Assembly: GCF_002101735.1 (NCBI RefSeq)
Contig: NZ_LQPE01000133.1
Location: 1-64,000, forward strand
Direction: 5' to 3'
DNA length: 64,000 bases
Origin: Mycobacterium kyorinense
GTDB lineage: Bacteria; Actinomycetota; Actinomycetes; Mycobacteriales; Mycobacteriaceae
The notes under the pieces were generated by a model. That model was not told the DNA's origin. It saw only the letters and a list, made by a program, of their open reading frames with translations, and searched no databases. The translations under genes and the position numbers were made by a program. Shown here in pieces: positions 49,975-57,471 of the stretch (position 1 is the stretch's first letter; each line of letters opens with the position of its first letter).

Positions 49975-50699
49975 CCGACCACGAGCTGGCGGCGCGGCTG
50001 GCCACCCAGGCGGGTCAGCTGCTGCTTGCGGTGCGCGAGGAATTTGCCGCAGCAACCGGGGCCGAGCGAAAAGCCGCGGGGGACAAGCGGTCCCACGATT
50101 TCCTGATGGAGGCCCTGGAGCGCGAGCGGCCCGCTGACGCGGTGCTGTCCGAAGAGGGCGCCGACAACCGGGTGCGGCTGAATTCCGAGCGGGTGTGGAT
50201 CGTCGACCCGCTGGACGGCACCCGCGAGTTCTCCGAACTCGGCCGCGAGGACTGGGCCGTGCACGTCGCGCTGTGGCAATCCGGCGAACTCGTCGCGGGC
50301 GCCGTCGCGCTGCCCGCGCAGGGCGTCACGCTGGCCACACCCGACGTCACATCGCCGTCGCTGCATCCGGGGCCGCCCCGGGTGGTGGTCTCCCGCACTC
50401 GTCCGCCGGCGATCGCACTGCAGGCGCGCGACCACCTCGGCGGCACGCTGGTGGAAATGGGATCGGCCGGAGCCAAAGTCGCCGCGGTCATCCAAGGGCG
50501 CGCCGACGTCTACGTTCACGCCGGTGGACAGTACGAATGGGATTCGGCTGCACCGGTCGCGGTGGCGCGCGCCGCCGGTCTGCACACCTCGCGGATCGAC
50601 GGGTCGGCGCTGGCCTACAACCAGAGCGACCCGCTGCTGCCGGATCTGGTGGTGTGCCGCCCCGAATACGCCGAAGCCGTGCTGGCGGTCACTGGCTAA
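49971..50699 (+). CDS. cysQ: 3'(2'),5'-bisphosphate nucleotidase CysQ
   Basis: A 242-aa inositol-monophosphatase-superfamily enzyme that removes the 3'-phosphate from PAP/PAPS and so controls sulfate flux. Metal-site motifs are [21 protein letters not shown] (DPxDGT) and [18 protein letters not shown] 49971 overlaps the cysNC stop. In M. tuberculosis I recall cysQ at a distant locus (Rv2131c); here a homologue sits inside the sulfate-activation operon, which strengthens the PAPS-phosphatase reading over inositol monophosphatase. Confidence 0.9.
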   Translation: MTDHELAARLATQAGQLLLAVREEFAAATGAERKAAGDKRSHDFLMEALERERPADAVLSEEGADNRVRLNSERVWIVDPLDGTREFSELGREDWAVHVALWQSGELVAGAVALPAQGVTLATPDVTSPSLHPGPPRVVVSRTRPPAIALQARDHLGGTLVEMGSAGAKVAAVIQGRADVYVHAGGQYEWDSAAPVAVARAAGLHTSRIDGSALAYNQSDPLLPDLVVCRPEYAEAVLAVTG

Positions 50700-50736
50700 C
50701 CTCGGCGCTTCATGCCGCGGTGGCAGAATCGCCAGA

Positions 50737-51210
50737 ATGCGGATGTCGGCCAAGGCGGAGTACGCAGTGCGGGCGATGGTGCAGCTCGCAACCGCCGACA
50801 GCGGCACGCTGGTCAAGACCGAAGACCTGGCGAACGCCCAAGGGATCCCGCCACAGTTTCTGGTCGACATCCTGTCGGACCTGCGCACCGATCGGCTGGT
50901 GCGCAGCCACCGAGGCCGCGACGGCGGCTACGAATTAGCGCGTCCGGCCACCGAGATCAGCATCGCCGACGTGTTGCGCTGCATCGACGGGCCGCTGGCC
51001 AGCGTGCGCGACATCGGTCTCGGCGACCTGCCCTATTCCGGTCCCACCGCGGCACTCACCGACGTCTGGCGGGCGCTGCGGGCGAGCATGCGCTCGGTAT
51101 TAGAGGAAACGACGGTTGCCGACGTCGCCGCCGGCGCTTTGCCCAAGCACGTCGGTCAACTCGCCGACGCCTATCGCGACCAGGAACGCAAGCGCCACGG
51201 CCCGCGATAG
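50737..51210 (+). CDS. Rrf2-family transcriptional regulator (Rv1287-like)
   Basis: A 157-aa winged-helix regulator. [18 protein letters not shown], the recognition part [37 protein letters not shown] and [14 protein letters not shown] fit Rrf2. Iron-sulfur Rrf2 proteins usually have three Cys in the C-terminal half; only one (LRCIDG) is present, so this member probably senses something else, as CymR-type sulfur regulators do. It follows cysQ by 37 bp and may regulate the cys operon; that is inference from position. Confidence 0.9.
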   Translation: MRMSAKAEYAVRAMVQLATADSGTLVKTEDLANAQGIPPQFLVDILSDLRTDRLVRSHRGRDGGYELARPATEISIADVLRCIDGPLASVRDIGLGDLPYSGPTAALTDVWRALRASMRSVLEETTVADVAAGALPKHVGQLADAYRDQERKRHGPR

Positions 51211-51217
51211 TTGGCGC

Positions 51218-51607
51218 TCACCCACCCGAGCCGTAGGGCCGGGTGATGATCTCCAGGAAATGGCCGCCGGGATCTTGGAAGTAGACCCCGCGGCCGCCGT
51301 CGTTGTGGTTGATCTCGCCGGGGCGTTTGGCGGCGGGGTCGGCCCAGTGCTGGATTCCGCGCGATTGGATCTTTCCATAGATCGCGTCGAAGTCGTCCTC
51401 GGAGACCAGGAAGGCATAGTGCTGGGGCCGGATGTCGTCTCCCTCGGCAACGTCGGCGTAGTCGAGGTCGACGCCGTGCTCGAGTTTGACGGTCAGGAAT
51501 TGGCCGAACGGCACCGGATCGGGCAGCCCGAACAGCTCGGTGAGAAACTCGGCCGACTCCCGCTTGTCGCGCGCGGCGACGATGGTGTGGTTCAAAGCGA
51601 TAGGCAT
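51218..51607 (-). CDS. VOC-superfamily (glyoxalase/dioxygenase-like) protein
   Basis: A 129-aa vicinal-oxygen-chelate domain protein. PIALNHTIVAARDKRESAEFL opens the first beta-alpha-beta-beta-beta unit; HYAFLVSEDDFDAIYGKI and GRGVYFQDPGGHFLEIITRPYG form the second. Candidate metal ligands are the His in LNHT, the His in QHYAF and the Glu in FLEI. ATG 51607 matches homologous starts; upstream frame runs into a hairpin repeat. Substrate unknown. Confidence 0.85.
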   Translation of the reverse strand: MPIALNHTIVAARDKRESAEFLTELFGLPDPVPFGQFLTVKLEHGVDLDYADVAEGDDIRPQHYAFLVSEDDFDAIYGKIQSRGIQHWADPAAKRPGEINHNDGGRGVYFQDPGGHFLEIITRPYGSGG

Positions 51608-51627
51608 CTTGCTTCTCCTTATCTCGG

Positions 51628-51689
51628 CGCGAGCGTGCGTGTTTGTACGTCGACACGCCGTATCTGATGTCATTCTGTGCACGCTCGCG
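51628..51689. repeat. Intergenic hairpin repeat, copy 2
   Basis: CGCGAGCGTGC (51628-51638) pairs exactly with GCACGCTCGCG (51679-51689). Between them lies CGACACGCCG (51651-51660), shared with the other two copies. It sits between two same-strand VOC genes. Confidence 0.7.
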
Positions 51690-51701
51690 GAGGGGTGGCG
51701 G

Positions 51702-52124
51702 CTACTTCGGCGCTGTCAGCTCCAACGCGATGTTGTCCGGGTCGCGGAACTCCAGGATGTACGACGGGCCGATGTCCTTGACCGGCTCGTGATGGACACC
51801 GAGCTCATCGAGATGCTTTGCCGCTGCCTCTAATTCGTCTCTGTCAGCGCACCGGAACGCGATGTGGTCCAAGCCCACGCGGTCCTCGTCGAAACGATCG
51901 CTGGCAACCGGCCGTAGCCCGATCAGTGCGCCCCCCAGGTCGTAGATGACGCCGCCGAACAGAAACCCCAGGCGGCTGCGAGTGGCCTCGTCGGCGTCGT
52001 CGGGCAGTTCGATCAAAACCGGCCAGCCGAAGACGCTCTCGTAAAACTGCCGAGATCGCTCGATATCGGTGACGGTGAGCCGGACATGCGCGATAGAGGT
52101 TGCGGTGATGCCCACGCGCGACAT
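51702..52124 (-). CDS. VOC-superfamily protein, second copy type
   Basis: A 140-aa glyoxalase/bleomycin-resistance-fold protein. It shows SIAHVRLTVTDIERSRQFYESVFG, GLDHIAFRCADRDELEAA and SYILEFRDPDNIALEL. Candidate metal ligands are the His residues in AHVRL and DHIAF and the Glu in ALEL. Little resemblance to the other VOC protein beyond the fold. ATG 52124 lies only 18 bp from the divergent LLM start, so the two promoters must overlap the coding starts. Confidence 0.87.
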   Translation of the reverse strand: MSRVGITATSIAHVRLTVTDIERSRQFYESVFGWPVLIELPDDADEATRSRLGFLFGGVIYDLGGALIGLRPVASDRFDEDRVGLDHIAFRCADRDELEAAAKHLDELGVHHEPVKDIGPSYILEFRDPDNIALELTAPK

Positions 52125-52142
52125 GCTGCCAGAATCACGGTC

Positions 52143-53033
52143 GTGCAGATAGGGATGACCATGCCGGTGATGGAACCGGACTTGGACGCACATGTGCTCC
52201 GCGACTGGGCGCAGGCGATCGACGAGGGCCCGTTTTCGTCACTGTGCTGGGGTGAGCGCATCGCATTCGACAACCCCGAGGCCTTGACACTGCTGGGCGC
52301 GCTGAGCGCGTGGACCGATCGGGTGCGGTTGGTGACGACGGTGATCGTTCCCCAGTTGCACGACCCGGTGATGCTGGCGAAGGCGTTGGCGACCGGCGAC
52401 ATGTTGTGTGGTGGGCGGCTGACGGTCGGCATCGGGGTAGGCGGCAGGACTGAGGATTATGAAGCCGTCGGCGCGGATCTGGCGACGCAGACGATGCGCG
52501 GCATGGCCGAGCGGGTGGAGGTGATGAAGCGCGTCTGGGCGGGGGAGAAGACCACCGAGTCGGTGCTGCCGGTCGGTCCGGCGCCGCTTCAGCCTGGTGG
52601 GCCGCCGCTGCTGGTCGGCACCATCGGCCCGAAGACGGTGCGCAGCGCGGCTGCCTGGGCCGACGGGCTGGCCGGCACCACGTTGGACCTCGACGCCGCC
52701 AAACAAAACGAGCTGTTCGACGTGGCGCGGACGGCGTGGGCCGAGGCGGGCAAGCCGAAACCTCACCTGGCGACGTCGTTCTGGTTCGCGCTGGGTGCCG
52801 CCGATGACGCACGGCAGCAGATGCATCGGCACCTGCGCCGCTACATGAACTGGATACCGGCCGAATACGTCGACGCGATGGCGCCGACGACCGGATTTGC
52901 GGGCAGCGCCGACGAACTGGTCGCGGTGCTACGGAAGTTCGACGCGATCGGCGCCGACGAAATTCAGCTCATCCCAACCAGTTCCGACCTGGACCAGCTG
53001 CGCCGGGCAGCCGAGGTGGTTGCCGGCATCTGA
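52143..53033 (+). CDS. LLM-class F420/flavin-dependent oxidoreductase
   Basis: A 296-aa luciferase-like TIM-barrel oxidoreductase with IGMTMPVMEPDLDAHVLRDW, WGERIAFDNPEALTLLGAL, RVRLVTTVIVPQLHDPVML and GGRLTVGIGVGGRTEDYEAVG. The last motif is the F420/FMN phosphate-binding strand-loop. GTG 52143 (VQIGMTMPV) is used; ATG 52155 is an alternative. F420 use is likely in mycobacteria but not proven by sequence. Divergent from the VOC gene by 18 bp. Confidence 0.87.
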   Translation: MQIGMTMPVMEPDLDAHVLRDWAQAIDEGPFSSLCWGERIAFDNPEALTLLGALSAWTDRVRLVTTVIVPQLHDPVMLAKALATGDMLCGGRLTVGIGVGGRTEDYEAVGADLATQTMRGMAERVEVMKRVWAGEKTTESVLPVGPAPLQPGGPPLLVGTIGPKTVRSAAAWADGLAGTTLDLDAAKQNELFDVARTAWAEAGKPKPHLATSFWFALGAADDARQQMHRHLRRYMNWIPAEYVDAMAPTTGFAGSADELVAVLRKFDAIGADEIQLIPTSSDLDQLRRAAEVVAGI

Positions 53034-53046
53034 TCCCGCCTTGCGG

Positions 53047-53103
53047 CGATTGTGCGGTTTCGTACGCGACACGCCGCCGCCGGCGGATGAATCCGCACAC
53101 TCG
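53047..53103. repeat. Intergenic hairpin repeat, copy 3 (diverged)
   Basis: CGATTGTGCGG (53047-53057) pairs with CCGCACACTCG (53093-53103) with one mismatch. The interior keeps CGCGACACGCCG, as in the other copies. It occupies most of the 102-bp gap between the LLM and sulfite-oxidase-like genes. Confidence 0.6.
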
Positions 53104-53135
53104 GCGCGCCCCTAGATTTGCGGCAAGCTGGATGG

Positions 53136-54233
53136 ATGTGGGGTAAGAGCGCGAGCACCATCGTGCACGGCCGGTGCCCATTCAATGCGGAAGCGGCTCC
53201 CGCCGCGCTGGCCCGCGACGAGATCACCCCGATGGACGTCTTCTACTGCCGCAACCACGGGCCGATCCCGGACGTCCCGTCCGACCAGTGGCGGCTGGCA
53301 GTCGACGGGCTAGTCGACACCCCGCTCAACCTGTCCTTCGACGAGCTGAGCAGCACATTTCGTGCGCAGACGGTCGTCGCGACCCTGCAGTGCGCGGGAA
53401 ACCGTCGGGCCGAGTTCAACGAGATCCGCGAAATCGTCGGCGAGGATCCTTGGGGTCCGGGGGCGACGTCGACCGCCGAGTGGCGAGGTGTGCGGCTCGC
53501 CGACGTACTCGACGCCGCAGGCGTCCGTCGCGTCGACGGCTTGCACGTTGCCTTCGCTGCACCAGACGTGTCGCCGCTGGCCCTCCCGGCGCAGCCCTTC
53601 GGCGGCTCTATTCCGTTGGCGAAGGCGATGTCGGACGAGGTCCTGCTGGTCTGGGAAATGAACCGCCAACCGCTTCCGCGGATCCACGGCGGTCCGGTGC
53701 GGGTATTGGTACCGGGGTACATCGGTGCCCGCAGCGTGAAATGGGTCAGCGCGATCACTGTGCAAGAAACGCCGTCGCACAACTACTTTCAAGCAGTCGC
53801 GTATCGAATCCTTCCGGCTGATGCCGATCCGGATACCGCCGGACCGGAGGAAGGCATCTCGTTGTCGTCGGTGGCGCTGAATTGCGACATCCTCATTCCG
53901 GAGAACTGTGCCGAAGTTCCCGCGGGGCCACTGACCATCCGGGGTTATGCCCTTGCCGACGGCGACCACGGCATCGCCCGCGTCGATGTGTCTCTCGACG
54001 ACGGTCGCACCTGGCGCCAAGCCAAGCTGGAGCCGGCGCTGAGCCGGTGGGCCTGGCGGCAGTGGTCGCTGACCGTGAACGCCGAGCCGGGACCGCTGAC
54101 GGTGACGGCTCGCGCGTGGGACACGGCCGGCAACACCCAGCCCGAATCGGCGGCATCACTGTGGAACCCCAAGGGCTACGGCAACAACTCCTGGGCCCGG
54201 GTGCATACAGAGGTCACACCGAATCGCGGATAG
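53136..54233 (+). CDS. Sulfite-oxidase-like molybdopterin enzyme
   Basis: A 365-aa molybdenum-cofactor oxidoreductase of the sulfite oxidase family. The Moco-coordinating Cys is in VATLQCAGNRRAEFN; MDVFYCRNHGPIPD and GYIGARSVKWVSAITV are also family hallmarks. The C-terminal Mo-co dimerisation domain (about 250-360) contains IRGYALADGDHGIARVDVSL and NPKGYGNNSWARV. No haem domain and no signal peptide, so it is probably cytoplasmic. ATG 53136 avoids an upstream TTG. It is the last ordinary chromosomal gene before the integrated element. The sulfur neighbourhood is suggestive, but the substrate is unproven. Confidence 0.9.
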   Translation: MWGKSASTIVHGRCPFNAEAAPAALARDEITPMDVFYCRNHGPIPDVPSDQWRLAVDGLVDTPLNLSFDELSSTFRAQTVVATLQCAGNRRAEFNEIREIVGEDPWGPGATSTAEWRGVRLADVLDAAGVRRVDGLHVAFAAPDVSPLALPAQPFGGSIPLAKAMSDEVLLVWEMNRQPLPRIHGGPVRVLVPGYIGARSVKWVSAITVQETPSHNYFQAVAYRILPADADPDTAGPEEGISLSSVALNCDILIPENCAEVPAGPLTIRGYALADGDHGIARVDVSLDDGRTWRQAKLEPALSRWAWRQWSLTVNAEPGPLTVTARAWDTAGNTQPESAASLWNPKGYGNNSWARVHTEVTPNRG

Positions 54234-54256
54234 CCTTCTGACCTGCGGAAATATGG

Positions 54257-54281
54257 GTGCCCCCGGCAGGATTCGAACCTG
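54257..54281. other. attL: left 25-bp direct repeat from the tRNA-Arg(CCG) 3' end
   Basis: The 25 bases are identical to 63124-63148. On the minus strand they are the T-stem, T-loop and acceptor 3' strand of tRNA-Arg (TTCGAATCC within the T-arm). The tRNA match stops at 54281, so this is a remnant, not a gene. Confidence 0.85.
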
Positions 54282-54400
54282 ACAGGACTTCCGGCGTGGC
54301 TGGTTTCTCTAGCTGCGGCTTGTGTGCTCTGAGCTGCATATTAGGCACGTTCACCACTGCGACAGTATAGGACACTGCCGGATATAGCGGTACAGTCATG

Positions 54401-54417
54401 TTGCACGAACCTTGCAC
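54401..54417 (+). promoter_or_regulatory. Left arm-type integrase sites (paired TTGCAC)
   Basis: TTGCAC at 54401-54406 and 54412-54417, 11 bp apart, one helical turn, 120 bp inside attL and just before integrase. The same pair with the same spacing and orientation recurs at 63081-63097 near attR. This suits binding by the N-terminal arm-binding domain of the integrase. Confidence 0.6.
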
Positions 54418-54435
54418 AGGGAAAGGCAACATAAC

Positions 54436-55533
54436 ATGGGCAAGCGCCGCGGGTTCGGCCGGTTGCGGCAGCTGCCGTCCGGTCGCTGGCAGGCCGCCTA
54501 CACCGGACCGGACGGCAAACTACACAAGGCCCCGCGGACCTACGCTGCCAGCGTCGACGCCGAAGGCTGGCTTGCCGCCGAGCGCCGCAAAATCGACCTG
54601 GGCACCTGGGGAGCCTCTGAGCGCTCCGACGGGGTGACGTTACGCGGCTACGCCGGCAGGTGGATCGAGCAACGGCACTTGCGGCCGCGCACCCGCCAGC
54701 TCTACGAGTCCATGCTTGAGCGGCTGATCCTGCCCGAGCTCGGCGACGCCAAAATCGTGACGCTCACCCCGGCCAAGGTGCGCGCCTGGCACGCCGGCCT
54801 CGGCGCTGAGCATTCGACCCGCAACGCGCACGCCTACGCGCTGCTGCACGCGATCTGCGCCACGGCCGTCCAGGACGAGGTGCTCGACGCCAACCCGTGC
54901 CGTATCCGCGCGGCGATGCAAACCAAGCGTCGCCGCGAGGTCGAGATACTGAGCCCGGCCGAGGTTGACCGGCTGGCCGCCAAGATGCCCGCGGCATTGC
55001 GGGCCAGCGTCGTGCTGGCCGCGTGGTGCGGGCTGCGCTGGGGGGAGACCTCCGAACTGCGGCGCAAGGACGTCAGCGCCGATTGCAGCGTGCTTCGCAT
55101 TCGGCGCGCCGTGACCTACCGCGCCGGCAAGTTCTACATGGGGGAGCCGAAGACCGCGGCGGGCGTCCGCGACGTGGCGGTGCCCCCGCATATCCGGCCA
55201 GTCCTCAAAGCGCACCTGAAGAATCATGTTGGTCGCGCCGGTGATTCGCTGCTGTTCGCCGATGACGACGGCACCCATCTGCGCGCCGACCGCTACCGGG
55301 TGCATTGGGAGAAGGCCCGCGCCGCCATCGGTAAACCGGGCTTGCGGGTGCATGATCTACGCCACGTCGGCGCGGTCTTGGCGGCCCAATCGGGTGCCAC
55401 CACAGCAGAACTCATGCATCGGCTCGGGCACACCACGCCGCAGATGGCGCTGCGGTATCAGCATGTCGCCGAGGGCCGCGACGCCGAGATCGCCGAGCGG
55501 CTGTCGAAACTGGCGGAAGGAAAATTCAAGTGA
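54436..55533 (+). CDS. Tyrosine site-specific integrase
   Basis: A 365-aa tyrosine recombinase. An N-terminal AP2-like arm-binding region (1-60, RLRQLPSGRWQAAYTGPDGK) precedes a SAM-like core-binding domain (about 65-165). The catalytic domain has Arg201 in WCGLRWGE, His306-x-x-Arg309-His310 in HDLRHVGA, His332 in RLGHTTPQMA and nucleophile Tyr341 in ALRYQHV. All active-site residues are present, so it should be functional. ATG 54436 follows GGGAAAGG; a start at 54412 would overlap the arm site. Its stop overlaps the next gene (GTGA 55530-55533). It lies about 155 bp from attL. Confidence 0.95.
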   Translation: MGKRRGFGRLRQLPSGRWQAAYTGPDGKLHKAPRTYAASVDAEGWLAAERRKIDLGTWGASERSDGVTLRGYAGRWIEQRHLRPRTRQLYESMLERLILPELGDAKIVTLTPAKVRAWHAGLGAEHSTRNAHAYALLHAICATAVQDEVLDANPCRIRAAMQTKRRREVEILSPAEVDRLAAKMPAALRASVVLAAWCGLRWGETSELRRKDVSADCSVLRIRRAVTYRAGKFYMGEPKTAAGVRDVAVPPHIRPVLKAHLKNHVGRAGDSLLFADDDGTHLRADRYRVHWEKARAAIGKPGLRVHDLRHVGAVLAAQSGATTAELMHRLGHTTPQMALRYQHVAEGRDAEIAERLSKLAEGKFK

Positions 55534-55901
55534 CTCAACCGCGCGTAGTTACCCGCATATTCTGCAGCCGATCAAAAGGTGCGCACCAGCTCGGCATGAT
55601 CACCACCGACGCGGAAGGGCTACTCCTCAGCTACCAGACTTCGGTGCACACCAGTCCCACGGACCCGACTGCAGTCATATCGCCACAGGACGCTTGCTAT
55701 TACCGGGCAAGCGGCGCAAAAGTCGAAGAGCGACCTCCGGTCGGTGAAGTTCGCCAGGTCGACATATGGTGCCAGGGTTGCAAGACAGGCCATCCGGTCG
55801 ACTCCGGCGCCCTATTCAAGGCCGCGCAAGAGGGGCGCAAGAAGGTAACGCTGACCAGTCGCGGAGAATGGGAGGGGCTGTGGACACAGTCCCATTGGTA
55901 G
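55530..55901 (+). CDS. Hypothetical protein with CxxC motif, coupled to integrase
   Basis: A 123-aa protein not recognised. It starts by GTG within the integrase stop codon. It has several Cys, including WCQGCKTGHPVD, which could bind zinc or form a disulfide, and a basic C-terminal part (EGRKKVTLTSRGEWEGLW). No signal peptide or TM segment. Close coupling to the integrase suggests an element-maintenance or directionality function, but nothing specific supports that. Confidence 0.7.
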   Translation: MTQPRVVTRIFCSRSKGAHQLGMITTDAEGLLLSYQTSVHTSPTDPTAVISPQDACYYRASGAKVEERPPVGEVRQVDIWCQGCKTGHPVDSGALFKAAQEGRKKVTLTSRGEWEGLWTQSHW

Positions 55902-56015
55902 TCGAGGACACGCCGGTGAGCCTTGTCATGTCATACTCTGGCCGCAAAATCGGGTAACGTCCCGCATGTAAGAGCCTCGTCCTTTGGGCGGAATTTAGTT
56001 CTCTGACGGGCAGGA

Positions 56016-56038
56016 GACAAACCTTTCGGAGGTTTGTC
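56016..56038 (+). promoter_or_regulatory. Hairpin abutting the excisionase start codon
   Basis: GACAAACCT (56016-56024) and AGGTTTGTC (56030-56038) form a perfect 9-bp stem with loop TTCGG. The 3' arm ends on the base before ATG 56039, and the loop plus first arm bases contain GGAGG (56028-56032), the only ribosome-binding site. In RNA the fold would bury this site; in DNA the same palindrome could be an operator. Confidence 0.65.
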
Positions 56039-56221
56039 ATGCCCAAGAGGCTTGAATCACTTTCTGCCGCAGCGGAAATCGCGAACGTTCACCCGCGGAC
56101 GCTGCGCCGCTATATCGCGAGCGGTCGACTAACGGCCTACCGAGTCGGCCCGCGGCTGCTCAAGGTAAGTCTGGATGACTTGGAAGCTCTGCTGGTGCCG
56201 GTCGGCGGCGGTGCCGTGTGA
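56039..56221 (+). CDS. Excisionase / MerR-type helix-turn-helix protein
   Basis: A 60-aa DNA-binding protein of the HTH_17 (AlpA/Xis-like) type: LSAAAEIANVHPRTLRRYIASGRLTAYRVGPRLLKVSLDDLEALL, given here as its consecutive parts helix-turn-helix (8-30) and wing (31-45). Such proteins bend attachment sites for excision or switch on satellite genes. A hairpin occludes its ribosome-binding site. Its stop overlaps the next GTG (56218-56221). Confidence 0.88.
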   Translation: MPKRLESLSAAAEIANVHPRTLRRYIASGRLTAYRVGPRLLKVSLDDLEALLVPVGGGAV

Positions 56222-56595
56222 GCCCCCCGGAACGACGAAAAAGGCCGGCCCAGCCAGACCGGCCCTCTCGTACCGACAGAGATGCCACCAAGTCTACCGC
56301 CCTTGTGCCGTACTGCCACACAGCAACGTGGTGGCGTCGTCAACGCGCTGCCCAACGACTGGAACCCCTACCGTGCGGCTGTCGTGATCCGTGGGTCCAC
56401 CGCTGCAGTCAACGGTCTAGCTACCGCCCGAGCCGCCAGGACCACCGCGGGAATTGCCCCACGGTGGCGTTGTCGGCGGCTTTAGGTGCACTGCGCCGCG
56501 CGTGGCGCTGCGCGGACGACGCCGACCGGCCCGTGCTGGCCTCAATAGCCGCCGTGCTGGCCGAAATCGCCGAGCCTATCGAGGCGGCGTCATGA
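56218..56595 (+). CDS. Hypothetical protein in the replication region
   Basis: A 125-aa protein not recognised, encoded between and overlapping both neighbours (GTG in the xis stop, stop in the next ATG). The N-terminal two-thirds are basic and Cys/Trp/Arg-rich (ATWWRRQRAAQRLEPLPCGC). The C-terminal third is a clean amphipathic helix region (LSAALGALRRAWRCADDADR, then PVLASIAAVLAEIAEPI). Codon use in the first part is unremarkable, and coding status rests mainly on the tight overlaps. Confidence 0.6.
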   Translation: MSPPERRKRPAQPDRPSRTDRDATKSTALVPYCHTATWWRRQRAAQRLEPLPCGCRDPWVHRCSQRSSYRPSRQDHRGNCPTVALSAALGALRRAWRCADDADRPVLASIAAVLAEIAEPIEAAS

Positions 56596-57170
56596 CTGAT
56601 GCCCGGTTCCCCGACCGCTGGCTATGCGATCGCCGATTGCAACGGCTCAAGGACAGCGAGTACCGGTCGTTCGTCCAGTCACTCGCGTGGGCGGTGTGCA
56701 ACCGCACCGACGGCATTGTCGAGCCAGGAGACCTATGTGTGATTCCAGGGTTCGACCCGGACGCGGTGGCGGCGTTTGTCGATAACGGCCTATGGGCGCA
56801 CCGCGGCACACACTGGCTAATTGTCGACTTTGCCGCCTCGCAGACCACGCGCTCGGAGCTGGAAGCGCTCGACCGAGTGCGCGCACGCGACCGCGAGAAG
56901 AAGGCGCGCAAGCGTGCTGCTCAAAAGACTGTCCCCGGGAGCGTCCCCGGGGACAGTCCCCAGGGAACGGAAGGCGGACTACACAGGCTAGGCCAGGCTA
57001 GGCAAGGCAAGGAAGAAAAGCAACCAAACTACGTAAGCGCATGGCCCGAAAGCGAGGCCCGCAACGACTACGAGAACGAGTGCGCCGAGTACTTCGCCGC
57101 CGGCGCCGCCTACGAGCCGCCGGCAACCGACCCCGATGGCTTCCCACTCGACGAGCGGAGCGTCTGGTGA
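56592..57170 (+). CDS. Phage replisome-organiser-like protein
   Basis: A 192-aa protein. The N-terminal 100 residues look like the winged-helix domain of phage replication-initiation/organiser proteins (FPDRWLCDRRLQRLKDSEYR, SFVQSLAWAVCNRTDGIVE, AVAAFVDNGLWAHRGTHWLI). Next is a basic, Arg/Lys-rich helix (RVRARDREKKARKRAAQK), then a Gly/Gln linker and an acidic tail (YENECAEYFAAGAAYEPP). The domain usually precedes a helicase-loader region that is missing here. A role in starting element replication, with host or helper replisome parts, is inference. Overlaps the next small gene by GTGA. Confidence 0.65.
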   Translation: MTDARFPDRWLCDRRLQRLKDSEYRSFVQSLAWAVCNRTDGIVEPGDLCVIPGFDPDAVAAFVDNGLWAHRGTHWLIVDFAASQTTRSELEALDRVRARDREKKARKRAAQKTVPGSVPGDSPQGTEGGLHRLGQARQGKEEKQPNYVSAWPESEARNDYENECAEYFAAGAAYEPPATDPDGFPLDERSVW

Positions 57171-57310
57171 GCCGCTACCAATCGTCGTCCCGGCTGGCCG
57201 CCTACGCCGAGAAAGCGTGCGTGTGCCGCCGCGGCTTTATGTGCCCGTTCTGCCGCCAATGGCTCACACCCCGAAGGAGGAAAAGTTGCGATGACCGACC
57301 CAAAGCCTAA
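57167..57310 (+). CDS. Small Cys-rich protein (47 aa)
   Basis: GTG 57167 overlaps the preceding stop. The product is 47 aa with four Cys in CVCRRGFMCPFC plus one later (KSCDDRPKA), fitting a small zinc-ribbon or zinc-knuckle. It contains the ribosome-binding site and first codons of the next gene in another frame. Not recognised otherwise. Confidence 0.5.
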   Translation: MSRYQSSSRLAAYAEKACVCRRGFMCPFCRQWLTPRRRKSCDDRPKA

Positions 57311-57425
57311 GATCGTCGCCGCGATCGCGCGCCTGAACGCCAGGCCACCCAAGCTACGCAAGGTGCAGCGACTCAAGCAGCAACGCCAGATCGCCGCGTG
57401 GCAGCGCAGAGCTGAGCCCAAGTGA
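57291..57425 (+). CDS. Small basic protein (44 aa)
   Basis: ATG 57291 follows a near-perfect Shine-Dalgarno (AAGGAGG at 57274-57280). The 44-aa product starts MTDPKPKIVAAIARLNARPP and is strongly basic (LRKVQRLKQQRQIAAWQRR), a probable nucleic-acid binder or DNA-packaging/regulatory peptide. Overlaps the preceding Cys-rich gene by 20 bp in a different frame. Confidence 0.6.
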   Translation: MTDPKPKIVAAIARLNARPPKLRKVQRLKQQRQIAAWQRRAEPK

Positions 57426-57471
57426 GCTGGCGGCCGATTCCCGGCTCGTCGAATGCCGTGTTCGCGGGCCA

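Noticed and set aside
54257..54281. Intact tRNA at the left boundary of the element
   Set aside because: Only the T-arm and 3' acceptor strand are present; there is no anticodon arm or D-arm, so it is an attachment remnant.
54412..54435. Upstream start for the integrase
   Set aside because: It would lie within the arm-type repeat and before the GGGAAAGG ribosome-binding site that serves ATG 54436.
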